13,182 nt of DNA from Chloroflexota bacterium (GTDB taxonomy: Bacteria; Chloroflexota; Dormibacteria; CF-121). The notes beneath the pieces are model-generated. The model saw nothing but the letters and a program-made list of their open reading frames with translations, searched no databases and had not been told where the DNA came from. The stretch is from the NCBI GenBank assembly GCA_005889285.1, contig VBFF01000050.1, forward strand, positions 1 through 13,182, given 5' to 3'. Position numbers and translations under genes: made by a program. Numbering within the stretch: position 1 is the stretch's first letter; every line of letters starts with the position of its first letter. Positions 1 through 5,575 of the stretch are shown here, piece after piece.

Positions 1-2
1 AG

Positions 3-356
3 GCTGGTGGGCTGGTGTTTTGGCTGGCCTCGGCCGGAACCTGGGCATTCGCCTTTGTCGCCAGCCGGAACGTCAAACTCTTTGCCAACGAGGACGTGGT
101 CGGCATGGTTGGTCCCTTCCGCGGCGTGCGGGTCTGCTCGCGCTCCGAACTCGGCGAAATTCGCACGGTATGGCATTGGTGGCAGGGCCGCGGCATGGGC
201 TTCTGGGTTTTCCCAATGCTCCATTTCCGCAACCGCGATACCAGCGATGCCTTCGTCACGCCAGTTCTCCTCTACCGGGCTGAAGAACTGCCCGCGCTCG
301 GCGCGTATCTCGCGAGGCCAATCGATCTCGAACGTCCGCGATCGGAGGGTGCCTGA
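3..356 (+). CDS. Membrane-anchored protein, possible PH-like domain (5' end missing)
   Basis: The reading frame is open to the left edge, so the N-terminus lies outside the window. The first in-frame start-type codon is a GTG at 15, but nothing marks it as the real start. The visible part begins with a hydrophobic stretch rich in Gly, Leu, Trp, Ala and Phe, resembling the end of a transmembrane helix. About 90 residues of mixed strand-like sequence follow, with several Trp and Phe residues (the region around VWHWWQGRGMGFWVFPMLHF) and a short charged C-terminus. Helix plus small beta-rich domain resembles bacterial membrane proteins with PH-like domains; that assignment is an inference from the pattern, not from a diagnostic motif. 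It is the only plus-strand gene here and ends 7 bases before the convergent yraN stop. I do not recognise a specific family. Confidence 0.55.
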   Translation, partial: AGGLVFWLASAGTWAFAFVASRNVKLFANEDVVGMVGPFRGVRVCSRSELGEIRTVWHWWQGRGMGFWVFPMLHFRNRDTSDAFVTPVLLYRAEELPALGAYLARPIDLERPRSEGA

Positions 357-363
357 GCCGCGC

Positions 364-717
364 CTAGTCGATGGCATTCTTGATGTGGTCGACGCGAACC
401 AGGCGTCCGTCGCTGACGGTCAGGCCCACCACGTCGAAGCGGACCGGACCCCGATATGGCCGCATCTTTAAGTAGTACAGCGCCAGCTGGCGCAGCTTCC
501 GGATCTTCCGGGCGTCGACCGACTCCTGCGGCAGGCCGAAGCCGTGTCCGGCCCGCGTCTTGACCTCGACGAAGACGAGCGTCTTTCCGTCCTTTGCCAC
601 CAGGTCCAGCTGACCGAGCGGCGTGCGAACGTCCCGGCCAACGATCTCGTAGCCGAGCCCACGCAGGTGGTCCTCGGCGAGCGCCTCGCCGCTAGTTCCG
701 AGCGGCTTGACTGGCAC
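364..717 (-). CDS. yraN: YraN/UPF0102 family endonuclease-like protein
   Basis: The 117-residue product has the length and motif order of the UPF0102 (YraN) family. This family adopts a restriction-endonuclease-like PD-(D/E)xK fold; its biological role is unsettled, with proposals in DNA processing or repair. Visible signs are the N-terminal G-x-x-GEALAEDHLRGLGYEIVGR segment (family: Glu in the first helix, then GY-I--RN), the central GQLDLVAKDG motif and LVFVEVKTR, which supply the acidic and lysine residues of the nuclease core. The start is GTG at 717, inside the last 26 bases of rnhB, so the two genes are translationally coupled. The rnhB-yraN pairing is common in Gram-positive-type genomes and supports the call. 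It is the last gene of the long minus-strand cluster; no hairpin terminator is evident after its TAG stop. Confidence 0.92.
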   Translation of the reverse strand: MPVKPLGTSGEALAEDHLRGLGYEIVGRDVRTPLGQLDLVAKDGKTLVFVEVKTRAGHGFGLPQESVDARKIRKLRQLALYYLKMRPYRGPVRFDVVGLTVSDGRLVRVDHIKNAID

Positions 718-1411
718 TGGCTAGGGCGGCCGCTTCCAGCTCGGCGCGCGTCCGGATTGAAATGAAAGACCGGCGGTGCAACGGGCTCAGCCCGTGGCGG
801 TCCATGGCGGTCAGATGGTCCGGCGTCGGGTACCCCTTGTGCATCTCGAAGCCATACCCGGGAAACTTCTCGGCCATCCGCATCATCAACCGGTCGCGCG
901 TCACCTTCGCGAGAATGCCGCCGCACATGATCGAGATCGAGCGGCGGTCGCCCTTGACGATGGGGAGTTGCGGCGTCAGGGCTTCGGGCAACAAAAAGCC
1001 GTCGACCAGGAGGTAGTCGATCGATCGACCGAGCTGCTGGAGCGCGATGCCCATCGCCCAGCGATTCGCCCGCGAGACCCCGACCCGATCGATTTCGTCG
1101 ACCTCGACAATGCCGACACCCCAGGCTTCCGCGCCGTCCAGGATGCAGTCGTAATAGTGGTCGCGCTCCTCGGCCGTCAGCAGCTTGGAGTCGTCGATGC
1201 CCTCGCAGTGAAAGTAGGGACGCATGATCGCGGCACCCGCCACCACCGGACCAGCCCAGGGCCCGCGTCCCGCCTCATCGACGCCGGCAACCGTCGCGTA
1301 ACCCAGGCCGAAGGCCTGCCGCTCGAAGACCCAGAGGTCCCGGTCAGCTTTCGGCCGTTTCGGGCGTTTCGGCGGCGACTTCGTTGTCGGCAGGGACGGC
1401 AGTTGTGGCAA
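692..1411 (-). CDS. rnhB: Ribonuclease HII
   Basis: RNase HII cleaves the RNA strand of RNA:DNA hybrids and nicks at single ribonucleotides left in DNA. Numbering from the TTG at 1411 (239 residues), the family signature GVDEAGRG is at about 43-50, followed by DSKLL at 74-78, VDG at 136-138, KGD at 153-155 and ILAKVTRD at 166-173. The four metal-binding acidic residues expected from the family (Asp45, Glu46, Asp137, Asp155) are present, as is the C-terminal KGYPTPDH segment. The frame contains no ATG or GTG near the domain. The TTG at 1411 is the nearest usable start and has a purine-rich GGGAGAAG upstream; it gives a Pro/Lys-rich N-terminal tail of about 25 residues encoded inside the 3' end of rplS. 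An open frame extends further upstream through rplS but lacks family similarity. The loop before ILAKVTRD reads SIMCGG rather than the usual SAAS. Function is near certain; the start is less so. Confidence 0.93.
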   Translation of the reverse strand: MPQLPSLPTTKSPPKRPKRPKADRDLWVFERQAFGLGYATVAGVDEAGRGPWAGPVVAGAAIMRPYFHCEGIDDSKLLTAEERDHYYDCILDGAEAWGVGIVEVDEIDRVGVSRANRWAMGIALQQLGRSIDYLLVDGFLLPEALTPQLPIVKGDRRSISIMCGGILAKVTRDRLMMRMAEKFPGYGFEMHKGYPTPDHLTAMDRHGLSPLHRRSFISIRTRAELEAAALASASQAARN

Positions 1412-1769
1412 CGGCTTGGCGCTTCTCCCGAATGCGGGCGCTCTTTCCGACTTTTCCGCGCAGGTAGTACAGCTTCGCCCGGCGCACCTTCCCGTGCCGG
1501 ACCACGTCGATCTTGTCGATACGGGGCGAGTGAAGCAGGAAGCTGCGCTCCACCCCGACACCATGAGCGATCCGGCGAACGGTGAAGGCCTCCTTGGTAC
1601 CGCTGCCCCGGCAGCCGATGACGATGCCTTCGAAGATCTGGATCCGCTCCCGTGTGCCCTCGACCACCTTGGCGTGCACCTTGACGGTGTCGCCAGGAAT
1701 CAAGGTCGGAACGTTCTTGCGCTGGGACTCAGCTTCCAGCAGGTTGATGACGTTGGACACGGCGTACAA
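1344..1769 (-). CDS. rplS: 50S ribosomal protein L19
   Basis: L19 lies at the 30S-50S interface of the ribosome. The sequence shows the family landmarks: [73 protein letters not shown] and [10 protein letters not shown]. Three in-frame starts are possible: GTG 1778, TTG 1769 and GTG 1760. I choose TTG 1769 because a GGGGTGA sequence (1781-1775) sits 5 bases before it and swallows the GTG at 1778. GTG 1760 would match the usual family N-terminal length best. At about 141 residues it is longer than the typical L19 (roughly 115), owing to an acidic, Ala/Thr/Glu-rich C-terminal tail of about 25 residues. The DNA for that tail also encodes the start of rnhB in another frame. It follows trmD by about 20 bases, the usual rimM-trmD-rplS order. 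Confidence 0.95.
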   Translation of the reverse strand: MYAVSNVINLLEAESQRKNVPTLIPGDTVKVHAKVVEGTRERIQIFEGIVIGCRGSGTKEAFTVRRIAHGVGVERSFLLHSPRIDKIDVVRHGKVRRAKLYYLRGKVGKSARIREKRQAVATTAVPADNEVAAETPETAES

Positions 1770-1790
1770 GGATATCACCCCGACTCGCGG

Positions 1791-2465
1791 CTACCCCGGC
1801 TGGTCGAACAAGTCCGGGCGGCGACGGCGGGTTCGTTCGGCAGCCTGGGCGCGCCGCCAGCGCTCGATCTCCGCATGGTGGCCCGAGCGCAACACTTCAG
1901 GAACGGCATGCCCTTCGAATTCGGCGGGGCGAGTGTAGTGCGGATACTCGAGGAGATGCTGGTCGAAGGATTCGTCCTTGGGTGATTCCTCGGAGCCGAG
2001 CACCCCGGTGACAAGCCGGCTGACGGCATCGATCAGCACCATGGCGGGGAGCTCGCCTCCCGTCAGCACGTAGTCGCCGATCGAGATCTCCCGGTCCACC
2101 AGGTGGGCCGCGACGCGCTCATCGACCCCCTCGTAGCGCCCGCAGATCAGGTAGAGGTCATCGTGGCTCGCCAGCTCGCGCACCACCCCCTGGTTCAGCA
2201 ATTTGCCCTGCGGCGTGAGCAGGATGACCGGGCCTTTGCCGGTGCGCGCACGCACCGCCTCGAAGATCGGCTCCGGCTTCAAGACCATGCCGGCGCCGCC
2301 GCCGTAGGGAACGTCGTCCACCTGCCGATGGCGATCGTGTGTGTAGTCGCGCAGGTTATGAACCCGCAACGTGACCAGACCGCTGGCGAGCCCCCGTCCC
2401 GTGACTCCCGCGCTCAGCGGCCCGGGAAACATCTCGGGAAAGAGCGTCAGGACCTCGATGATCAC
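1791..2465 (-). CDS. trmD: tRNA (guanine37-N1)-methyltransferase
   Basis: TrmD transfers a methyl group from S-adenosylmethionine to N1 of G37, next to the anticodon, which limits +1 frameshifting. The 224-residue product has the trefoil-knot SPOUT landmarks in order: LFPEMF near the N-terminus, [10 protein letters not shown] (about 42-51), PYGGGAGMV (53-61), LTPQGK (83-88), [12 protein letters not shown] (107-118), [15 protein letters not shown] (128-142) and [13 protein letters not shown] (171-183). The position of the catalytic aspartate of the E. coli enzyme is occupied by Glu165 in KDESF, a variant I believe occurs in other phyla. The start is GTG at 2465, overlapping the rimM stop as GTGA, so translation is probably coupled. 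Length is slightly short because the C-terminal helices end soon after RRRRPDLF. Confidence 0.97.
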   Translation of the reverse strand: MIIEVLTLFPEMFPGPLSAGVTGRGLASGLVTLRVHNLRDYTHDRHRQVDDVPYGGGAGMVLKPEPIFEAVRARTGKGPVILLTPQGKLLNQGVVRELASHDDLYLICGRYEGVDERVAAHLVDREISIGDYVLTGGELPAMVLIDAVSRLVTGVLGSEESPKDESFDQHLLEYPHYTRPAEFEGHAVPEVLRSGHHAEIERWRRAQAAERTRRRRPDLFDQPG

Positions 2466-2971
2466 GTCTGCGCTTCCTCGGGGAGGTCGACGATAATCAT
2501 GCCCTCAGCGGGTGCGATCGAACGAACGACGCTGCGAATCATCGGAATCAAGACCTCGCGATCCCCGTCCGTCACGCGCAGCACGTCGTTCGCTGCGTAG
2601 CTGAGCACCTCCGCGACCCGGCCAAGCTGGCGCGCCTGGCGCGTATCGAATACGGTGAGGCCGACCAGCTGGAAGTGGTAGTAGTGGTCGGCGGGGAGGG
2701 CCCGCGCCTCGGCCAAAGGGACGGTGACATAGGCGCCGGCAAGCGGCTCGGCGGCGGTGCGATCGCTGATGCCCTCGAACGTGACCAGCACGCTGCCCTG
2801 CAGTTCTTCCGAGCGCGCGACCCTCAGCCGACGGCCCCCGACCACCATCTCGCGGCCGGGAGCGAAACGATCGGGAAAATCGGTGAGGAGTTCCACGCGC
2901 AGCGCGCCCTTGACCCCGTGGGCCTTGAGCACGCGTCCGATCCGAAGATCGGGCTCCGGTTCAACCGTCAC
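2462..2971 (-). CDS. rimM: 16S rRNA processing protein RimM
   Basis: RimM binds ribosomal protein S19 and assists late maturation of the 30S head. The 169-residue product has the two expected parts. The N-terminal RimM domain opens with [22 protein letters not shown] (split here as [15 protein letters not shown] around residues 12-26) and TDFPDRF. The C-terminal PRC-barrel domain begins at about residue 95 with [14 protein letters not shown] and contains LGRVAEVL and DVLRV and ends with IPMI...IIVDLP. The start is GTG at 2971 and overlaps the khpA stop as GTGA; its own stop overlaps the trmD start in the same way. These coupled junctions and the placement between khpA and trmD agree with the conserved rpsP-khpA-rimM-trmD-rplS unit. 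Confidence 0.96.
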   Translation of the reverse strand: MTVEPEPDLRIGRVLKAHGVKGALRVELLTDFPDRFAPGREMVVGGRRLRVARSEELQGSVLVTFEGISDRTAAEPLAGAYVTVPLAEARALPADHYYHFQLVGLTVFDTRQARQLGRVAEVLSYAANDVLRVTDGDREVLIPMIRSVVRSIAPAEGMIIVDLPEEAQT

Positions 2972-3204
2972 ACGATCTCGACCATCACCCGATCGTGGTT
3001 CTTGAGAGCGGCCGCCCGCACCACGGCGCGGATCGCGTCGATGTTGCGTCCGCCGCGCCCGATCACCTTGCCGACGTCATCGTTGGCGAGTGTCACCTCC
3101 ACGCGGTTGGTGCGCTCACCTTCGACCATGGCGACTTTGACGTCCTCCGGCTTCGACACCATCGCCTTGATGATGTAGCTCACCAGGTCGGTGTAGTCGT
3201 GCAT
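2968..3204 (-). CDS. khpA: KH-domain RNA-binding protein KhpA (YlqC family)
   Basis: This 78-residue protein is a single KH domain, the family called KhpA, YlqC or UPF0109. In Gram-positive bacteria KhpA pairs with KhpB (Jag/EloR) and binds RNA, affecting cell elongation and division. The sequence opens with DLVSYIIKAMVSKPEDV, typical of the family, and carries the RNA-gripping GxxG loop as GKVIGRGGRNIDAIR at about residues 45-59, followed by an alpha helix and a short final strand. Length matches the family. It starts with ATG at 3204, two bases after the rpsP stop, and its stop overlaps the rimM start, so it is embedded in the ribosomal operon. Confidence 0.95.
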   Translation of the reverse strand: MHDYTDLVSYIIKAMVSKPEDVKVAMVEGERTNRVEVTLANDDVGKVIGRGGRNIDAIRAVVRAAALKNHDRVMVEIV

Positions 3205-3206
3205 CC

Positions 3207-3575
3207 TTACGCCCCCGGCGTCGCGGCGGCAGCCGGAGCCGGAGCCGCAGTGTCCGGTGCGGCGGCTTTGGCAGCGGCCGCAGCCGCTTCCGCCTTCGTC
3301 GGCTTGGTCGGCCGCTTCTTTGCCGATTCCTTGGGCAGCAGCCCGCGTCCGATCAAGAACGCGCGCGCCGTGTCGGAGGGACGCGCTCCCTTCTGCAGCC
3401 AGGCCTTGATCTTCTCTTCGTCGATGTTGAGCTTGACCGGCTCCGTCATCGGGTCGTAGGTGCCGAGAATCTCGATGAACTTCCCGTCCCTCGGTGAGCG
3501 GGTGTCCGCCACCACGAGCCGGTAGAACGGGTGCTTCTTAGCGCCGATCCGCCGCAGTCGAATTTTTACTGACAA
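3207..3575 (-). CDS. rpsP: 30S ribosomal protein S16
   Basis: S16 is an early-assembling 30S protein. Residues 1-42 (SVKIRLRRIGAKKHPFYRL, VVADTRSPRDGKFIEILGTYDP) and WLQKGARPSDTAR at 59-71 are family signatures. The start is TTG at 3575: it lies 6 bases after a full AGGAGGT ribosome-binding site, and the protein begins exactly where S16 proteins do. The frame continues open far upstream through ffh, but that is out-of-frame shadow. The product is 122 residues, about 35 longer than the minimal family length, owing to a low-complexity Lys then Ala/Pro tail from about residue 85. It follows ffh by 11 bases. Confidence 0.96.
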   Translation of the reverse strand: MSVKIRLRRIGAKKHPFYRLVVADTRSPRDGKFIEILGTYDPMTEPVKLNIDEEKIKAWLQKGARPSDTARAFLIGRGLLPKESAKKRPTKPTKAEAAAAAAKAAAPDTAAPAPAAAATPGA

Positions 3576-3581
3576 ACTGAG

Positions 3582-3588
3582 ACCTCCT
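3582..3588 (-). promoter_or_regulatory. Strong ribosome-binding site of rpsP
   Basis: On the minus strand this reads AGGAGGT, the best Shine-Dalgarno match I noticed in the window, 6 bases before the TTG start of rpsP. Its first two bases are shared with the TAG stop codon of ffh. The strong site probably offsets the weak TTG start and lets ribosomes finishing ffh re-initiate on rpsP. Confidence 0.85.
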
Positions 3589-4924
3589 AGCCTTTCAAAA
3601 GTTGCGCGGGATCCATGGGTAATCCCTTGATACGCTTTCCCTTCCCCATCTGTTTCATCATCTGCTGCATCTGTTGGAAACCCTTGAGCAGGCGGTTGAC
3701 GGTTGCGATATCGGTGCCGGCGCCGCGGGCGATGCGACGGCGACGGCTGCCGTCGATCACCTCCGGTCGCTCCCGCTCCGACGGCGTCATCGAAAGAATG
3801 ATCGCCTCCATCTCCTTGAGCTGGTCGTCGGTGGGCAGCGCACCCGCCAGGTTCTTGATCTTTCCCGCGCCCGGCAACATGCCGATGATCCCCTCGAGCG
3901 GGCCCATCTTCTTCACCTGCTTCAACTGCTCCATGAAGTCGGTGAGCGTGAGCCGGCCGGCGCGCAGCTTCTTCTCCATCTCCCGCGCCTGCGAGGCGTC
4001 GACCTGGTCCTGCGCCTTCTCGATCAGCGTCAGGACATCGCCCATCCCGAGGATGCGCGACGCCATGCGATCCGGATAGAAGATCTCGAAATCCGTCAGC
4101 TTCTCGCCGACGCCGACGAACTGGATGGGGCACTGCGTCACTGCCCGCAGCGAGAGCGCCGCCCCACCGCGCGCATCGCCGTCCATCTTGGTCAGGATCG
4201 CGCCGCTCAGCGAGATGGTCTGCTGGAAGGCGCTCGTGACGTTGACCGCCTGCTGGCCCGTCATGGCATCGAGCACCAGCAGCCGCTGTTGCGCCGGCAC
4301 CGCGTCGGTGATGCGCTTCAGCTCGGCAAGCAGGTCCTCGTCCACCTGGAGGCGGCCCGCCGTGTCGACGATGATGACGTCGGCGTTCACGCGTCGCGCC
4401 TCCGCGAGCGACTCGCGGGCGATCGCGACGGGATCGGTGCCGCGCGGCGCGTAGCTGGGCGCGTTGATGCTTTTGGCCAGGATTTCGAGCTGCTCCATCG
4501 CGGCCGGACGGCGAACGTCCGTCGACACCAGCAGCGGCCGATGCCCTTCGCGACGGGTAAAGAGGGCGAGCTTGCCCGCGCTCGTCGTCTTGCCCGAGCC
4601 CTGCAACCCGGCGAGCACGATCACCGTGGGCGGCGACGGCGCGTAGCCCATGGGCACCCGGTCGCCGAGCAAGCGCACCATCTCTTGGTCGACGATCTTG
4701 ACCAGCTGCTGTCCCGGGTTGAGGCTGTCCATCACCTCGGTCCCAACCGCGCGAACGCGGATACTCGCGACGAAGTCCTTGACCACCTTGTAGTTGACGT
4801 CGGCCTCGAGCAGGGCCAACCGTACCTCCCGCAATCCCGCGTCGACATCGGCCTCGCTCAGCTTGCCGCGGCCGGTCAGCTTCTTGAGCGCCTGGTCGAG
4901 ACGCTCGGTCAGGGACTCAAACAC
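3587..4924 (-). CDS. ffh: Signal recognition particle protein Ffh (SRP54)
   Basis: Ffh binds SRP RNA and signal sequences of nascent membrane proteins and delivers ribosomes to FtsY in a GTP-dependent way. The 445-residue product has the N-terminal helical bundle (1-95), the G domain with GLQGSGKTT (106-114), DVRRPAA (136-142), DTAGR (187-191) and TKMDGDARGG (245-254), and the GVGEKLTDFEIFYPDR closing motif. The methionine-rich M domain begins at about 295 and contains the RNA-binding SRRRRIARGAGT (393-404) and a QQMQQMMKQMGKGK run. Length is normal. The start is GTG at 4924, overlapping the end of ylxM by 8 bases. The partner ftsY is three genes upstream. The DVYRP box of many homologues reads DVRRP here, a conservative family variation. 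Confidence 0.97.
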   Translation of the reverse strand: MFESLTERLDQALKKLTGRGKLSEADVDAGLREVRLALLEADVNYKVVKDFVASIRVRAVGTEVMDSLNPGQQLVKIVDQEMVRLLGDRVPMGYAPSPPTVIVLAGLQGSGKTTSAGKLALFTRREGHRPLLVSTDVRRPAAMEQLEILAKSINAPSYAPRGTDPVAIARESLAEARRVNADVIIVDTAGRLQVDEDLLAELKRITDAVPAQQRLLVLDAMTGQQAVNVTSAFQQTISLSGAILTKMDGDARGGAALSLRAVTQCPIQFVGVGEKLTDFEIFYPDRMASRILGMGDVLTLIEKAQDQVDASQAREMEKKLRAGRLTLTDFMEQLKQVKKMGPLEGIIGMLPGAGKIKNLAGALPTDDQLKEMEAIILSMTPSERERPEVIDGSRRRRIARGAGTDIATVNRLLKGFQQMQQMMKQMGKGKRIKGLPMDPAQLLKG

Positions 4925-5159
4925 GCTGCGCCCGCTCCAGTCCGAGCTTGCGCTCGTAGTCGTCGAGGTTGGTCGTCGTCCGGCGCACGACGTCGTAGAC
5001 GGCGGTGCGCGTGACCCCTTCCCGCTGCGCGATCTCGCCGTAGGACCAGTCGAGCTCCCACGCGAAGTGCAGGATACGGCGCTGATGATCGGTCAGCAGC
5101 GAGCCGTAGAGGTCGAGGAGGCGCAGTTGGCGCTGTCGGCGTCGGGCACTGTCAAGCAT
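4917..5159 (-). CDS. ylxM: YlxM/UPF0122 family HTH protein
   Basis: The 80-residue product matches the YlxM family: a small sigma-region-4-like helix-turn-helix protein that sits next to ffh in Gram-positive-type bacteria and is implicated in SRP function (in streptococci it has been reported to modulate SRP assembly). Family landmarks are LLDLYGSLLTDHQRR (about 14-28), SYGEIAQREGVTRTAVYDVVRRT (39-61, the HTH) and LDDYERKLGL (65-74). It is shorter than the roughly 110-residue Firmicutes forms because it lacks most of the C-terminal helix. The ATG at 5159 is preceded by only a weak AAGG and sits inside a perfect inverted repeat. Its 3' end overlaps the ffh GTG start by 8 bases. Confidence 0.93.
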   Translation of the reverse strand: MLDSARRRQRQLRLLDLYGSLLTDHQRRILHFAWELDWSYGEIAQREGVTRTAVYDVVRRTTTNLDDYERKLGLERAQRV

Positions 5160-5173
5160 TTAGCCTTGACAGT
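5148..5173. repeat. Perfect 9-bp inverted repeat across the ylxM start
   Basis: The arms ACTGTCAAG (5148-5156) and CTTGACAGT (5165-5173) are exact reverse complements separated by 8 bases. On the minus strand the ylxM ATG (5159-5157) falls in the spacer. As RNA it would put the start codon in the loop of a hairpin; as DNA it has the size and symmetry of an operator. A TATACT element (5177-5172, minus strand) overlaps the upstream arm and could be a -10 box giving a very short leader, but no matching -35 is seen. Function is inferred only. Confidence 0.6.
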
Positions 5174-5183
5174 ATAGGGATCC

Positions 5184-5315
5184 TCAGCCTTCCCGGGTGC
5201 GCTTCTCCTCGTTGCGCAGCACGAACTGCACCAGCCAGAGCATGCCCAGCACGACCGCCGCCAGTGCGACCAGGCCGATCGCACCCGCGACCACGGCGAG
5301 GATGATGAAGGTCAG
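5184..5315 (-). CDS. Small single-pass membrane protein, hypothetical (CTG start)
   Basis: This short frame encodes 43 residues: a long hydrophobic helix (about residues 3-33, mostly Ala, Val, Leu, Ile and Gly, ending in GMLWLVQFVL) followed by a charged tail RNEEKRTREG. The tail suggests a cytoplasmic C-terminus by the positive-inside rule. No ATG, GTG or TTG lies upstream in frame before the helix. The CTG at 5315 overlaps the TGA stop of the preceding DUF2007-type gene as CTGA, the same geometry as the ATGA/GTGA junctions elsewhere in this cluster, and a GAGGA lies 9 bases before it (5329-5325). The alternative is GTG at 5294, giving 36 residues, without a visible ribosome-binding site. 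It fills the gap between the DUF2007 gene and ylxM. I do not recognise a family. The coherent TM-plus-charged-tail pattern makes it likelier a gene than chance. Confidence 0.6.
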   Translation of the reverse strand: MTFIILAVVAGAIGLVALAAVVLGMLWLVQFVLRNEEKRTREG

Positions 5316-5575
5316 AGCGGTTCGTCCTCGTCGACCGGCTCGACTCGCTCGTCCTGCAGGATCTGTAAGGCTTCCGCCGCCTGCTCGCGCGGGACCCAGA
5401 GGTCCACAGCGGCGATCTCTCCCGCTGTTTCCGGGATGACGGCCGCCATCGCCTCGTGCCGCAGAAAGACCTGGATGCCGGAGGCTTCCAGGACCGCCTT
5501 CCAGACGTCGGCCTCGGCCAGGCCGTTCGCCGTGACCAGTTTGGTGAACGCCGTCGCGTTCTCTTCGGGGTTCAT
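5312..5575 (-). CDS. DUF2007-type small protein
   Basis: The 87-residue product resembles the DUF2007 family, annotated as putative signal-transducing proteins, with no settled function. Visible family-like features are the first helix with EADVWKAVLEASGIQVFLR (about 21-39), the central strand region and VDLWVPREQAAEALQIL (57-73), matching the usual order of A-E-A--I---LE--GI-V-L and -V-V---D---A---L. The tail is acidic (EPVDEDEPL). The start is ATG at 5575, overlapping the ftsY stop as ATGA, and its stop overlaps the putative CTG start of the next small ORF. Its placement between ftsY and ylxM-ffh suggests co-expression with the SRP pathway but does not prove a role. Confidence 0.8.
   Translation of the reverse strand: MNPEENATAFTKLVTANGLAEADVWKAVLEASGIQVFLRHEAMAAVIPETAGEIAAVDLWVPREQAAEALQILQDERVEPVDEDEPL

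Noticed and set aside
357..363. A bidirectional terminator between the convergent left-edge gene and yraN
   Set aside because: The gap is only 7 bases, and I found no stem with a T-run in the flanking coding ends.
7..471. A plus-strand frame running from the left edge into yraN
   Set aside because: It is Arg/Ser/Pro-rich without domain features and crosses the stop of the more protein-like frame ending at 356 and the 3' end of yraN.
1962..1979. Catalytic Asp of TrmD replaced by Glu (KDESF)
   Set aside because: It differs from the E. coli enzyme, but I recall Glu at this position in TrmD of other phyla, and all other motifs are intact, so it is not evidence of a broken enzyme.
3576..4133. 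Upstream extension of the rpsP frame into ffh
   Set aside because: The added residues look nothing like S16, and a full AGGAGGT site with a TTG start marks the true beginning.
3674..5014. A 446-codon open frame on the plus strand antisense to ffh and ylxM
   Set aside because: The product is Arg/His/Asp/Leu-rich with no domain. It is the usual GC-driven shadow of a well-supported gene on the other strand. Similar long antisense frames over rnhB, smc and ftsY were dropped for the same reason.
5167..5172. TTGACA on the plus strand as a promoter -35 box
   Set aside because: No TATAAT-like element lies 16-18 bases downstream and no plus-strand gene follows. The hexamer is explained as part of the inverted repeat.
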